DNA of 64,000 nucleotides from Spizellomyces sp. 'palustris' (taxonomy: Eukaryota; Chytridiomycota; Chytridiomycetes; Spizellomycetales; Spizellomycetaceae): NCBI GenBank assembly GCA_006535965.1, contig QEAR01000037.1, positions 124,001 to 188,000 of the forward strand. The letters are read 5' to 3'. Of this stretch, positions 23,018 to 36,670 are shown piece after piece. Within the stretch, counting starts at the first letter, position 1, and every line of letters begins with the position of its first letter. A model generated the notes under the pieces. The model searched no databases, was not told where the DNA came from, and saw nothing but the letters and a program-made list of their open reading frames with translations. The position numbers and the translations under genes are program-made.

Positions 23018-23778
23018 TGAAACGCCCTCGCTGCAGGATTTTGAACAGATTCGATGCGTGTAATGCCAAGAAATGAAAAGTTAACGGCTTTTTGCGTGGG
23101 TGTAGGGTGGGGTATAAGAATCACCACAAGACACTTAACGTCGTGACTGAGCGGGGGGAGAAGCGATACCCTTGCGCTCTTTATATCCCTACAAAAAGAA
23201 ACGCAGTTGGAAAAGACCAGTGTTCCGGACACATTACGTAAGGGTCGCGTCCGTACATGACGTCAGGTTCTGTGGATCACACGACGAAAGTGTGAAAAAA
23301 AAATATCCTTTTTTGAAATGAAAACGCCGAACGTTCCTTGGGAAGGGACCTGCATCCAGCAAGCGTTGTGCTTGACCATGACGTCGTGCGTTTCCAATTT
23401 TTTTGTTTCCAATAGCCCCCTCCGTGTATCTCAACCCGTTTCCACTTGGCTATCCCCCAAGGGAACTCTGCCGTGACGCAAGGCGAATCCAATCATTAAT
23501 TGGGGGGGATACGACGGGGGTGTGTGACAAACTCCAGCCCAAGGCTCAGCCATGTGGGGCAAAAGGAAAACCTCATCTAAGACGAATTGAGAGATGAAAC
23601 TGTATGACGAATCATATTTTAAAAGCTACTGAAAAATGCCGTAGCCCATTATCAACAAACCAGAGCTACCATCTCGCCATTCTTCCGCATATTACAGAAA
23701 AAGATACCATTTCCCCAAGATATATACCACTTGCCCCCATTGGCAATCATACATGCATATAGACATCTCACAATACCC

Positions 23779-26425
23779 TCAAATCAAGGTCCGCTTAGCA
23801 TTCTTTAGATCCTTATCTCCGGTCGGTGCAACCTCCAAGCTCAACTCTTTGTTGATGTCTGCTAACCGGCCCCTCAACCGCCCAATATCGCCCAGCCGGT
23901 CTTCCAATTTTCGAATCTCGCTCTCAACAGAGTCCATAAATCCATGGCCGCTACCAATTCGTTCCATCTCCCATGCATCGCCAGTCTCTCCTTCACCGAC
24001 TCGAAGGAGATAGTTGTGGTACTTGAAGAGACTTGGGCGGTGAGATATAGTCACGACGGTGATCCCTTCGTCCTTTGCAGTAGAGTAGAGAAGTGCTTCC
24101 ACATCAGTCGACACAGCAGAGGTGGCTTCGTCCAATACAGCGAACCGAGGATGGTGGTAAAAGAGACGTGCTAATTGCATCCGTTGTTTTTCACCTGTAC
24201 AGTCATCGTATATTTAGATCCCTCTGATAACACATGTACCAAATCATGGGCACGCACCTCCAGAGAACACGTCCTTCCACTCCTTGACGGCGTCCCATCC
24301 GCCTTCTCTCGCAGGAATATATTCCAAATACACCTTCTTCAGAATCTCGGCCAAGTCCTCATCTGTCTTTCCAGCCTGCTTCATCTGCTTCACAGTGTGG
24401 GGGTAAATGACTTGTTCACGCAAGGAACCAATTGCCAAGTACGGGCGCTGAGGAATGTAAAGGATCGAATCCAACCCGGGTGCAGGCCGCGAGATTTTCC
24501 CTCGGAAAATAGGCCAAAGCCCTGCAAGGGTACGAAGGATCGACGTTTTGCCAGCTCCGTTGGGGCCGGTCACCATAAGATGCTCGCCAGGACCAATTCC
24601 AAAGGACAGGTCACGGATGAGGACGGTGTCGCCGTTGGGAGTCACAATGGGGGTTTTGTCAAATTTGATGCCTGACAGCGAGCGTTAGCATCAATACTTC
24701 TGTAAACACACACGACGCTACTAGTAGTACCATCGAAGCCATATTCCAACTTCCCGTCGATTGATTCCAATGAGTACTCCGCACCGGTGTTCCCTGTGTC
24801 AACAAATCGATCGTCGTGGAGATCTTGCAGGACGCGTAACATGTTGTAAACTCGGTAAGTGTAACCGGCCAGCTCGTTCAGTTCCTTGTACGAGTACATG
24901 ATACGACCACCAGCATCAGCAAGAGACACCATCAATCTACACATAGACATGTGGCGTATTAGACATTAGACCCATGGCCGTCATTAGCAGCATGGCACAT
25001 ACCGTTTGTTGGTAATGAAACCCTGAGTTCTACTTCCTGTTTTTCTGTTCAACTGGGAAACAGCATTCGCGGGATCGGATGCTTGTAATTGAGCTAATCT
25101 TGCCTCTTCACGTCGGGACCGGGACCCAGCAAATTCTGGGTAAAACACCGGAATACTGGCAATGAGCAATCCTGCCGCCGACCAAGTGTATTTGATGATA
25201 AAGTCCTCGAACATGTTGTATGCAATCCTAATACGGTAAATGTGGTTGATGTGCTTGATCAGGCGGTAGTAGGTGCGGGTCAAGATAGACTTTTCTAGAT
25301 GGGCGCCATGATAAAAGGCAATTTCTTCCGCGTTGGTGATGAGGCGCGAATGGGCAGAACGGAAGTCTCCCTATGAACGCGATATCGACACTTAGCTTCG
25401 TTCAGAGCCATTGAGTCAATTCAACGTCTTACCTCAAGCTTTGCCTCAACTGCAGCCAACTTTCCAAAGGACGGGGTGACAGCTCGGAGAATACTAGCAG
25501 TAATAAAGTAATTGACAGTCAACCCCCACATTCCCGTTGTTCCGATGCTACGTGCGAGCTGGTAGTTGAAGATAATCATATCGAGAATAGGCTTGCCCAA
25601 ATTGGAGTACAACGACGCAAGCGCAGTACAGAATCGGTTGATGTCAGTCGTAATAAGTTGATCTGCACCATCAATGCGGTTGTCCAAGTTAATCGCTTTG
25701 TAATATGTGTTATTCTCCATGTAAAGGTCGTGCACGTGACGGGTAAGGCTGGTCCGTAATGCAATCGAGAGTTTTGACTGCAAGTAGCGAATCTAATAGT
25801 AACTGACTGTTAGTATTCGACAAGCAATTATGAATCTCGTCCAGGTGTATAGCAGCTTCTATAAGGTATCCGAGGAAGCACCAGTGACAAGTTCGGGACT
25901 CACCATACTATTCGTGTAGGTTGCAGGAATAGCAACGGCAAACCAATATATCAAGCCCTTTCCAAACGATTTCGCATCAGCCGCCACCAAATCTCTCACC
26001 AACCGTCCATCCAATCTCGCGACAATAACTGATAAGTATGTTCGCAGGATCAAAAACGTGGTATGCAGAACCAGAATCATCACGGTTTTCGACCTCCAGT
26101 TTGGCACGCAAATAGCCCAAATGTACTTCAGTTGTCTCATGAATTTTTTATCAACTGCTACTTTGATCTTATTCTTGTCGATCTTGATTGTGGCAGTTTC
26201 GTCGTCTTCCAGAGGTTTACCGAGGGCACGTATAGAGGCACGCTGCCTTTGACGACGCATATAGTAGATTGCTCCTCCAGCAAGCGCGACACCCAATGCC
26301 GTACGACGAATGCGTTGGATTCGAAGTTGCATAGTGGCAGCTGTCGAAGCCGCCGGAAGCGATGCGGACGAGACTTTGTCTAGAAATGCCGAGATGGCCT
26401 CAGGAAGAGGCTTGGCGAACGGCAT
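23779..26425 (-). CDS. peroxisomal ABC half-transporter, subfamily D
   Basis: An ABCD-type (ALD/PXA) half-transporter, which imports long-chain acyl-CoA or fatty acids into peroxisomes as a dimer. The start MPFAKPLPEAISAF is at 26425. The membrane domain contains FMRQLKYIWAICVPNWRSK, FLILRTYLSVIVARLDGRLV, and the EAA-like loop NAEEIAFYHGAHLEKSIL typical of ABCD proteins. The nucleotide-binding domain has Walker A GPNGAGKTS, the Q loop region LYIPQRPYLAIGSLREQVIY, signature FSGGEKQRMQLARLFYHHP (split by an intron), Walker B FAVLDEATSAV and the switch ISHRPSLFKYHN. The C-terminal coiled-coil helix ends KNAKRTLI with TGA at 23779-23781. About eight exons. Which yeast paralogue (Pxa1 or Pxa2) it matches cannot be decided by eye. 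Confidence 0.93.
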
Positions 26426-26738
26426 ATTGTCCGTCGTCAGAGAGGGATAGCTTCGAAATGAACAAGGAGCTGATCCCTCAGTCGTTTAACTTGATGGTTC
26501 GCTTCCACGGCGTCGTGGTCGACTACAAAATCAACGTTGAAGCCACTCAAACCAAATGGGACGGCAGAGATTTCCCCCCATCTGTCCACCATCAGTCATG
26601 TGATTAGGCATCATGTGAGAGGCGCAGACTTAGCTGTGAATTGTTTTTGGTGAAAGTTCATAGGTCGCTGTCGGGTGGGCTTTTTGAGGATCGCTGCCGT
26701 TCATTCACTCAAAGATTAACCTCCATCCACAGAAAGAC

Positions 26739-29700
26739 ATGGCGCAATCGGTTAGAATACAAGAACCCTATTTACTCACACCTCACCCGTATACAGTTGG
26801 CCTTCCCAAACGGATATCCCTCTCGCAAAGGGATATCTCGAAACCACAGCCGACAAAAAAGGAAAAAACGAAGGAGAGAGACATATCCTCCAAACGGTCT
26901 CTACCTCAAGGGTTTCTAGCTGCCTCAGTACCGGAGCATTTCTTTGGTGACGATAATGGAGATCACTCTGCAACAGTTGTGACTGTACAAGGCGCTGCAA
27001 TATATCTTTACGACGTATGTAGTTCCTGAGTAGAGGTTAAGCACAGCATGGTAGTAACCCATCTTTTTTATAAAGCTTGCAAGACAGCAATGCCTGCATT
27101 CATGGTCAGTCCCACCGGGCCATCTCTTCGTCTCTCCTGCCCGATATCTCCCAGCACAAGGTCCAAACACAGGCTCTCTAGACATCACATCCATAGACGC
27201 AGATACTGATGCAGACCTTTCACTCTCGAGTTCACTTGCCGGGAATGTGTTCGCGGTGATTGACTGTGGAGCAGATGTGGCGGAGCGTGAAGAAAAGCGA
27301 TTGGTGTGGATGTGGAAGGTTGCTGAGGTGCGAGGGGACACGGAAGAGGTGACTCTAGTTGCTGGAAAGCCGGATAGTTCAAAAAAGGTTGGGTTACTTG
27401 ACATTCTTACGTGTGACACTGTCCATACAATTACTGACGTGTTTGTGCCTAAAGTTTAAGAATGAAATCTACCATTTGGCAACTTTCATTCCTTCTCCTT
27501 CGGCAAAGGAAGGCTATTTGGTACTTGTACACATCGATGGTGGCATCACCGTAACGTCTAGAACTCTCGAAACCGTCACAACCTGGTCAGCACCTTCTAC
27601 CACGAACGCCCGTGTTGTTTGGTCAACCACGTTTACCACGGCAGAGGAAGGGGAGGAGGAATGGCGATCATTGCGCGTCCTTTCTATTGTACAGCACGAG
27701 AGAGGTCTCTACACAATCCGTACCCATTCTGTATCGGCGAAGCGAACAGGAGTTGTTCATGTCGAATTATTGTCAGAGGTTGAGATGAGCGTACCTGTGG
27801 AGCATATGAATACGGTAAAGGGACAGGAAGAGGTCCCGGTTATTCCCATGGCGTTTGCATATCAGGTTGAGAGGGACGTTTTGACGGTAGTGTATTCCAA
27901 TGCGGTAGTTAGGGTATATCAGTTCGAAAGTGGAATTAGCAAGGTGTTGCGAGAGAGCCTGTCATTTACGCTCAAACAAGCAAGACTCGAATTGCCGTCG
28001 AATCTCAACAGTCACCGCGCTCGAGGTCCTTCAAGTATTAGCATCTCACCCCTGGATGCTAGTTATATCTCGATCGTGGGCTACAGAAGGCGGAAAGATG
28101 CTGGAGTAGAGGAGGTATTAACCATATGGGATACAGAGTACGGGGCGCTGCATTACGAGAAAGTTTGGAATGCCACTGGCAACGAGGTTGGCGCCTCGTC
28201 TCGTGTCTTCCACACCACAGTGATCAAATCCCCCCTTACCGGCCCGGTTATCAGTGTCGCCAGCAGTGTCATCTCCCATCATTCTCCGGTCTCCTTCTCT
28301 TCAACCGTCACATTTATCCCCTATCACTGCTCTCCACTGACTATGCTGTCTGTGTTGGGCAAGCTACGAAAACCTCTGTTGGCGAACGGTGCCGATAGTT
28401 TGGGATCCAAACTAGAAGGCAACGTTATCGAGCCCGCTGGTTTGGGCATGGCGACAGTTGGACTTGTTTCTCCACCGGTTGCGGGACCTGAGATTGAGTC
28501 CTGGAATACGCAGTTGGCGGACTCGGATCAGCTGAGTCGAGAATATGTCGCCAAGTTGCTGGACCCTGCTGTGAACGAGGGACAGTTCAACAAGTTGTTT
28601 TGTGAATGGATGCAAAAAAAATTACTGGAATTGCGGGAGCTGGAAAATGAGGAGGGCAAGGGGAAAAGGGACCCAGTTGCAACGCAGTCAACAGAGCCAA
28701 AGGTGAACGGCGTAGTGCCTAAGAAGGGGAAGAAACAAGAAGAGCAGCAGAAGCCGGACACCGACGTTGACCAAACACAGGCTCTTCCAAAGTATCTGAC
28801 ATGTCCACCAGATCGATCGGTTATCGCCAAGCTCCCGCGCGTCGAACTCTCCTACCCTGCCCTCTTCACCATCCTACGTCGATGCTTCTCAAATCCAACC
28901 AAATTTTGGCCTAGACATACTATTCAATACCTTCTTCGCAGTGGTTGTGCTACATCCCGTTCAGTTGAAGGGGGCATCATTGGGGCTGCTCTGGAACGAG
29001 AAGATTTGTATATTATCCAAGATGCTTTGAAACATGTCTCAGATTTGGGTGAGAACGAGCTGGTAGAGGTACTCCGATATGTGTGCGGTGCGGAGGAAGG
29101 AAGGTGGAAGAATTCTGGTCGGACGATACGAGCGAAGAAGCTGGCTGATTGGTTAGAATCCAAAGAGAAAAATGTGAGAAAATCGCGGCAGGTTGTACCT
29201 GGGACTCCACATCCAGAGCGCATGAAGGTGGCAGAGTGGCAGAGTGAGACCGAGGAAGAAGACAAAGCAAATGATGTGGAGGTGAATGGTGCAGAAGAAG
29301 CTGAGAAACTAGAACAGGCTGAGCAGCGGATCCACCAGGCGGAAGTATCGTCATCTGCACTGGATCCCATCATAACCACATGCACACCCGGTCAAGCGCA
29401 TTTCTTCCGTCTTGTGTTTTCCCGACCACGTACGGATACATTTATGGCCCAGGCGATGCAGAAACGGCTGGGAGCGAGAGACTTGGGGACCATATTGGGA
29501 TGGGTGTCGAATGTGTTGAAGGTCAACGAGGGTGAAGACGAGATGGACTTGGATGGGACGAGACCTGCATTGTGGTGGATGTGGGCAGACGAGAAATCTA
29601 CTGGAAATGTTGGACCTCAACCTGGAAGTTTTGCTGAATGGGCGACGGTACGTGTACTAGTTTGAATCCGACGTACTGGGTTGTGAAACGTATTGACTGA

Positions 29701-29993
29701 ATCATCTTGACTAGGCAATCGACACGCTCACGCTCCTGTTAGATGCACACATCTCTACCCTCCTCCACGCGCGCGAATTGGAATCGCTTCTCCAAACCCT
29801 ACACCAAACCATCTCCTACGACACCACCCGCATCTCAATCTTGAACTCGCGACTGTTAGGCCCGCTCCATGGGATTTTCGAGGAGAAGAAACGTGAAGTA
29901 GAACAGAGGGAGAAGGGGAAAGGTAAACGATGGAGACGAATGGTGGAAGATGTGCGAGGTGAAGAATATGAAGTTGAGATTTACAAATTTTAG
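26739..29993 (+). CDS. NOL11/Utp8-like small-subunit processome protein
   Basis: This is probably the t-UTP component needed for pre-18S rRNA processing and rDNA transcription in the nucleolus. Exon 1 starts MAQSVRIQEPYLLTPHPYTV and ends VQGAAIYLYD; splicing continues LARQQCLHSWSVPPGH, which parallels the NOL11 N-terminus (predicted beta-propeller). A large exon follows (to about 29646), with the lysine-rich KGKRDP...KKGKKQEEQQK insert and the C-terminal helical domain (SYPALFTILRRCFSNPTKFW, ALEREDLYIIQDALKHV, LVEVLRYVCG). The last exon reads AIDTLTLLLDAHISTLLHAR and ends EEYEVEIYKF, like the conserved NOL11 end. The stop TAG is at 29991-29993. Four exons. Assignment rests on these N- and C-terminal similarities. 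Confidence 0.68.
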
Positions 29994-30411
29994 AGGATGG
30001 TTGGTTGTGGGGTGGGGTGATTATTTATTTCTTGATTTTCTGTAATTTTGTGTGCGAGATTGAGTGAGGATGGTGTAGGTGAAGCATTTTTGCATATAGA
30101 TCTGAGTGTGAATAAATCATGAAGGTGTTATATTCTTTTCTACAATGATGCGCATCTCGATGCCTTCAGGGTGTCATGTTGTATCCCATCCATGTGGCTT
30201 ACGTGTGGCGTGTGGCGGGAGTTGATCCACTTTGGTGCGGGTCCTTTTGAACTTTAGTTTTCGATACGACTCTTGCCACACTTTGACGATAACCTGAGGA
30301 CGGGCTCAACAAGAAAGAATAAGCAGTAAACAAAAGAAAACTTGAGCCAGCAGCAGCGTAACTTGGTATCTGCATTTGGTGCCTTTGTCGAGGACTACAC
30401 CTTCGGTCAGC

Positions 30412-32252
30412 ATGTCTTCCTCCTACCAGTCGCTGGAGATCTCTTCACGAGAGGCATCAAGCGCCGCGCTATTAAACGTGCAGCAGGATGATGGTAGGAG
30501 AATGGCTAATCCTGTTGATGAATTTTGATTTGCTTGGCACGTGGTAGCTTATCTTGTCTTTCATGGTCTCCAGACGACTCAACACGCCCAGCCACACCTC
30601 TGGTTTCCAGCGTTCCTTCTAAATGGCGTATTCCGTCAACCGTCCGTATCGTTCTTCTCTCCTCATGTGCAGCACTAGGTGGATTCTTGGGAGGCTACGA
30701 TACAGGCATCATCTCTGGCGCAACGCTTTACATCCAAGACGAGTTCTCACTTTCCAACTTTGAAACGGAGTTGATTGTATCCGGTGTCATTGCGGGTGCT
30801 GTGGCGGGTGGTCTGGCGGCTGGAAAAATGACGGATATATGGGGGCGGAAATATGTTATTGTGGGAGCATCTATTGTGTTTGTTGTGGGGGCTATTATCA
30901 TGTCTGTTGCAGGTGGGTGGGGGCTACTTTTGGTTGGGAGGTTGATTGCAGGTGCTGCCGTGGGGTCCGGTGCGGCAGTGCCTGTGTATATTGCAGAACT
31001 GTCGCCACCAGCCATTAGAGGGATGTTGGTCAATTTCAATGCGTTTTTCATTGCGCTTGGCCAACTTGTTTCGTACCTCGTTGCGTACGCCCTATCTGAT
31101 TCTCCAGATGACCCCCATTCGAGCGGCAATTGGCGACTGATGTTGGGTCTTGCGGCCGTTCCGGCTGTAATTCAGTGTTTTGGCATGAGCTTGATGCCTA
31201 TGAGCCCAAGGTACCTTGTTCAGAAAGGACGTACAAGAGAGGCGTATGATGTTCTGGCGAGTGTCCGGCCCAGTAAGACTACGAGTGAGGAGCTGGAATC
31301 CGAGGTTGAGTCGATTAAGCAGAGTCTGAGTCATGTCGTGGATGAGGTTCCGTTTAAAGAGATGCTTGTGAATCCAGAGTACAGGGCAGCGTTGGCGATA
31401 GCCGTTGGGTTGCAGGTTCTGCAGCAATTTAGTGGGTGGGTATCGTGTGTTCTTGATGGAGTTCTGGCTGTGTCAAGTCTTAACCCAATCTTTGGCTAGA
31501 ATCAATACCATCATGTACTATTCCGCTACCATCCTCCGTATGGCCGGCTTCCCCTCCAAATCATCCGCGATCCTCTTTTCAACCTTCATTGCACTAGCCA
31601 ACTGTTTTGGCTCCCTAACTGCAATGCGCCTCATTGACCGAACCGGCCGACGATGGCTGCTGCTGACGACGCTTGTAGGCGTCGCGGCGGGATTGATCAT
31701 TTTAAGCACAACGTTCCACGTGTTGAGTTCGGGAGCCGTGGAGGGGACGGTGCTGGCTACTGGTGATCGAGTCGGACAAGTGTCTGGAGTCAGTTGGATT
31801 GCATTGTTGAGTTTGGTTCTATATGTGTTCTTTTATGCGATTGGACTGGGTATGTCATTTCTGTTACCTTTGTACCTTTTTCAAGGTGATTGAAAACTGA
31901 TGAGTGCATTTTTCAGGCTGCGTGCCCTGGATCATCATCTCCGAGATCTTCCCTCTCGAAATCCGCGGCAAGGGCGCCGGTGTTGCGATCGCTGCTAACT
32001 GGGTAAGTTTCCCTGTCTCACAATTTGAATTCTACAATACCGAACCGACCCTTATCTTTACAGTTTACAAATTTTGTCATATCAATTACATTCCTTACAA
32101 TTACTCACCTCATCACTCCCGCCGGCACATTTCTGATTTACGCTGGTGCGGTGATAATCGGATGGGTTTTCGTGTACATTAGAGTCCCGGAGACGAAGGG
32201 GCGATGTTTAGAGGACATTGGTGGCGGGAGCATTGTTTTCGCTGCACATTAG
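30412..32252 (+). CDS. MFS sugar / myo-inositol proton symporter
   Basis: A 12-helix major facilitator of the sugar porter family at the plasma membrane. The first exon (MSSSYQSLEISSREASSAAL, ATG at 30412) joins through a GTAGGA donor to DDSTRPATPL, giving a short acidic cytosolic tail. Motifs seen are GGYDTGIISG in helix 1, KMTDIWGRKYV between helices 2 and 3, PVYIAELSPPAIRGMLV, LQVLQQFSG then INTIMYYSATI, RLIDRTGRRWLLL, PWIIISEIFPLEIRGKG and the exit signature VPETKGRCLEDI. The GYDTG start is typical of myo-inositol/polyol symporters, so inositol or a polyol is a reasonable guess; the substrate is not proven. The gene has five exons, with the stop TAG at 32250-32252. Confidence 0.9.
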
Positions 32253-32582
32253 CATTATCTTGCATTGGATATAGACAGCTATGGTTTTATTATGCTTCTT
32301 TTCATGTTCATTATTAGGATGATTTACAGAATACATTTTGTATAGCACCTTGTTGTACCATATATTCGTGACACATTAAGTCGCTCTAGAGCGGTGTTCT
32401 ATGCTGTTTTCGACCAGCGCTATTGGCTCGGCTGTGGAGTTCTTTTCACAGAGACCATCAGTTTCACTGATCCGGATTCATTGTCAACGCTGCTGGCTCA
32501 TATTAGAGAAGAGATATCCTTTAGGGTCACGAGGCATGAGGGTATGCAACTACATAGTATCTATTTGTTACAATGGCCGTTA

Positions 32583-33933
32583 TTATGTCTGTTGTTGTAT
32601 AGATTCAATCCGCACCTCCTCAACAGAAGGCCGAGCGCAAGCCTCCCCAACTGTCTCTGCGTTTCCCCGCCCGTTAGCATCGGCACCTGCTGGTGCACTA
32701 CCTTCCCGATTTCCACTGGCCCCCCCATCTGTATCCCCAATTCCTGGGGCACTATCATCTGCACTTGCAGGTGCCTCACCTTCTCCACTTCCGCTGACGT
32801 CCCCAGCTCTCCTCACAGCTTCCCTCCTACTCTGTTCCACCGCCCTTCTCATATCTCCCTCAACCGTTCTGTCAACTTCATCAGCCCTCTTCTTCCTTGC
32901 AACCCATTCTGGATCCCGATCTTCTTCCTTTATCGCCTCCCGCACACAAAGCGGACATGTCCGATGTCCACCCGTCAACGTCCGGGGATCATCCAAAAGC
33001 CATTGGTCGATACATGCTTTATGGAACCGGTGATGACATGCCAGCTCTCGCAATCGATCGTGGGATGCATACTCGGTGAGACAAACAGAGCAGAGGTGGG
33101 AATTTGGGGTGTGTGAAGAGTCTTCCACAATGATTTCAACCTGAGATGGGAGGGAAAGTTCATTGAAGGAAAAGGTTTTGAGGCGGGTAAGTTCCAGAGG
33201 CGTTAACCCTGTTTGGAGTTCTGGGTACCCCAGCATATCTCGACGCACACGGCCCCGGAAAACGCAGAGAAGGATGAGGAAAAGGGATAGGGGAAGGACA
33301 ATGGTGGCGTATCGTACAATAATTTCGGCAAAAGTAAGCCAGTAAAGCTGGGGGTTAAGCGCCTTACTAAGATAACGCACCAAAGGACAATTAATACGAG
33401 CACAGGTGGCCAAAAACTAAACAAAAGCAAGCATACCAAGTCTGGCTCCTGAAAACCCACACATTTCCGACAACAAACCACACGACATCCACCCCCGCAC
33501 AAGTCCCCCACAACTTCCTCACTCCCCTCCAAACATTACTCGTCCTCCATTCTGGTCGCCGGTCCACAAAATACATGATGGGTTTGGCGGGCACACCGTA
33601 GACCACCTCCATGACGACTAAACCGATAAGGTAAACATGCAGCGGTGCATCGCAGGATGATCGGTACAAAGAGAGAAAGATGAGAAGGATAAGCAGGTGG
33701 ATGACATTGTATGTGGTTTCAACAATGAGCCACAGTTTCTGGAGGAAGGTTCGTCGACGGCGGTGAGTGGGTGTCGGATTTGGATTTGCTGAAGAGTCCG
33801 GTGCTGACGTTGTGTTGGACTGCTCTTGCGTTGCGGCTTCGGGTTGTGGTTGGATTTGTGGTTGAGTTTCGAGATTACTGGGACCATTCTCCACAGATGT
33901 GATCACTTCAGCCATGTCGTCAAATCCACCCAC
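32583..33933 (-). CDS. membrane RING-H2 E3 ubiquitin ligase
   Basis: A probable transmembrane E3 ligase. Exon 1 (33933 or 33915 to 33437) encodes a Gln/Pro/Ser-rich N-terminus, then hydrophobic helices (NVIHLLILLIFLSLY, YLIGLVVMEVVYGV, VDVVWFVVGNVWVF). A GTATGC donor and GTTATCTTAG acceptor join SQTC to KALNPQLYWLTFAEIIVRYA in exon 2 (33366-32583), giving a fourth helix (LPLSLFLILLCVF). The RING-H2 follows: CSVC, then ACHHRFHKACIDQWL, then CPLC, with all eight zinc ligands present. The tail is Ala/Gly/Ser/Asp-rich and ends with a run of Gln. Lengths are 421 or 427 aa depending on the start. It is convergent with the sugar transporter gene. Substrate unknown. Confidence 0.84.
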
Positions 33934-34343
33934 AAAATCTTAGAACGAGAGGAAAAGAGACTTTACAAGAGGAAAAGGAAGGGACCTATCACCGCATATT
34001 CATGAGGTATAAAAAATAAAAGATGCCAAGGACGCTGAAAGGCTGGATATCCCAAAAACGTCGGAAGCAGATCATTGATATCTCTTCCACTGCCCATGCG
34101 TAAACATTCAAGCCACGTAATATTGCTAATGGGGCTTGTATTATGTCATCATGTGCCCCACGATTCGCCTAAAATCTCAACTTTAAAAGTTTCCAGCTCT
34201 TCAACAAAACTACCAATTCTAACAAATTCTATTCTTTTGGGCTCTATTTACCATCTATTTAGAAGGTTCACCTACATGGGTCCAAAACAGCTGAGGTCAT
34301 ATTGAAAGCGTAGTGTCATTGATGGTAGCGCCAGCATGTACGA

Positions 34344-36670
34344 TCAGGCAGTTGTAGTAGGCGCCTCGCGGATGGATTCTTTTATAGTGGGCTCTAGCAC
34401 GGGAGAGTGGTCTTCTAGTGTGGCGTCTGAAATCAGATGGCCATCGATTTCACTCTGGGGCTTCTGAGAGACTGTTTCCACCTTGACTATGGAGGGGGCC
34501 TCATTGTCTAATATCTGCGATTCCTGGTCAGCAATCTGCTGCGTTGGCTGTTCAGCTGGTTCAGTGTCAGCCATCGTAGCAATAATGACAGCTGGCGGGT
34601 TTGCTTCCAGCTGGTCTAAAGCCTCAGATTGAGTGTCGGCGCTGACGACCACCAATGCGGCATCCTCGTTCTTTTGATCGTGTTGACCATTGTCGTCATT
34701 CAATTGCGTTTCCAGCGCTTTGCTTTCTTCCAGTTCCACCACTTCCAGGAGCCCATACTCTGCGGGGTTTCTGTCCGCGGTATCTGCTATTTCAGGCGTA
34801 GGCTGATTATTTCGCACGGCATTGGCCTGCTCCGCAATAACATGCAGTGGGATATGATCGTCCTCTTCATCGTCTTCATTGGTGGCCACCTCTTCAGATT
34901 GTGCCCGATGCGTCTGACTCTCAGAGATGTCCTCAGAGGACGCGTGTAATGGGCCGGTACCGGAAACGACAGATATAGGTAACCCATCACTAGATTCATT
35001 CACGAATGAGTCTCTCCTTGGCCCATCCTCATCTTCCGAAGCCAGCTGCTCATTTCCTTTGGTATTGTCTTGTTGTGAATCTTCCGACACTCTACGCACA
35101 AAGTCTGGAATCGGCGGCACAGGCGGTACATCCTCAGTGTCTGTGAAGACTTCATCAAAGAATTTGGTCACTTCATTATGCAATTGAAGGACCGATTTCC
35201 TCGCTTCGGGGATAGACATTCGAGAGGCCCGCTTAGTGTCTTTGGGTACTTTCGAAGCAATTTCTTTAGAAGCAACCGATATATCTTCAACGAGCTTGCC
35301 GGCTTGTTTCTGTAGGGATGATGCAACCGGATGAGGGGAAACCGACTTGAGGCTCGTGGCCAGGCGCTCAGCGTGAGTTTGGAGGAAGGTGTACGAGTCT
35401 CGGTAAACAGGAGAGAGAGCACTGCTTTCAGCATCCATCTGGTCCATAGCAGCCAAGTAAACAGCCGCGAGGTCAGAGACTTCCGGGTCAGCCACCACGT
35501 TTGCTCTATTTTGCGTGTCTTTTCCGTTGACAGTTTTTGCTGATATCGGCCCATAATTGCCCGCTCTTTCTCTGTCCACGCTCGTTCGACGGATCCCTCT
35601 TGGTTTCAGCTCCCTCACACCCCAATGAGTAGAGGACGGAACTGAAGAAGATGTTAGCGAGTAATGCGAGGTATTTGGCGCTGCTCCTGACAGATTCAAA
35701 CTGTACAACAGTGAAGAAGTGACTGGATCGGGTGATGAGGGCGGCGGTACAGGAGATGGTGAAGTCGAAGACGGAAGAGGGGAGTCAGTGGGGGCTGCGT
35801 CTGGTTCTGGGTATTCAGACGCCAACTTTTTTGCTTCTTCGGGAGAGACTGCAGCAAGGGGAAATACTCCAGACTGTCCAGAGCGCCAGTTCATTCCGAG
35901 ACACCAGCCGTCACGGTAGGTTTGGTAAATTGACATTGGGTCCTGGCATTGATAAAATGAATGAGGATAGAGTCATTTCTCGAATAAAACTACACAGTAC
36001 TCACCCCGGCCTTCACAGTAATTTCATCTGACCCTTTCCTTCTGAACCAATGAAGTGCAATCTGCGTGCCCAACAATCGTGGTGCAACAATGGCCCCTGC
36101 CCCACCCTTCCCGGCATTTGCTTCCAGGCTTGCTGTCCGTCGCGGAAGGTCGACAGACGCCCTCAGCACCACACTTCCAGTACTATTTTTTCGAGTCGTT
36201 ATCGAAGAGGCTGCTGTTGTGATACTCACTCGATCATCATCTGAAGCGAGCGTTGTGCCATTCGTAACTTGGGATAGGGGAGATGTAGGAGTGCGTACTC
36301 GGTTAATGGGGGAGCGGGAGCGGTCGATGGACGAGCGTGGAACGCTCTGCTCTGGTTGCGTGGACTTTTGAAGGGTCAGTGATACCAGCTCACTTTTTCC
36401 CTTTCCCTTGCTTTCCGTTTCAGACAATGTCTGCTCTGATGTTGACCGTGGAACACTTTCAAGCGACTCGTCTTGCACTTGCAGTGCTTTAGTACCATGA
36501 TCCACCAGCCCCTTCTCTGCTGTATCGTGTCCTCTAGTAGTCTCATTCGCCGATGTTTCGCCTTGTATCGTTTTTGAACCCTTTATCCATCGATGAACAA
36601 CAAAGGCAAACAAGACGATGGATACCGCTCCCAGCACGATTCCTACGGCAACGCCAACTGCAATGGCCAT
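34344..36670 (-). CDS. single-pass membrane protein with SH3 domain and long acidic tail
   Basis: Two exons (36670-36005 and 35942-34344) join in phase into 754 aa. The protein begins MAIAVGVAVGIVLGAVSIVL, a membrane helix followed by a basic HRWIKGSK, with almost no extracellular part. A Ser/Thr-rich linker leads to an SH3 domain (about 203-253): ALHWFRRKGSDEITVKAG, interrupted by the intron, then DPMSIYQTYRDGWCLGMNW and SGVFPLAAV. A roughly 500-residue acidic, Ser/Pro-rich, probably disordered tail follows, with PPVPPIPDF as a possible SH3 ligand. An upstream in-frame ATG at 36730 would add 20 hydrophobic residues. It shares its layout with the genes at 40582-43094 and 52814-54705. An adaptor or osmosensor-like (Sho1-type) role is only a guess. 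Confidence 0.75.

Noticed and set aside
31400-31510. Apparent early stop in the sugar transporter (frame ends at 31499)
   Set aside because: A GTGGGT donor after QQFSG and an acceptor before INTIMYYS form an ordinary intron; the gene is intact.
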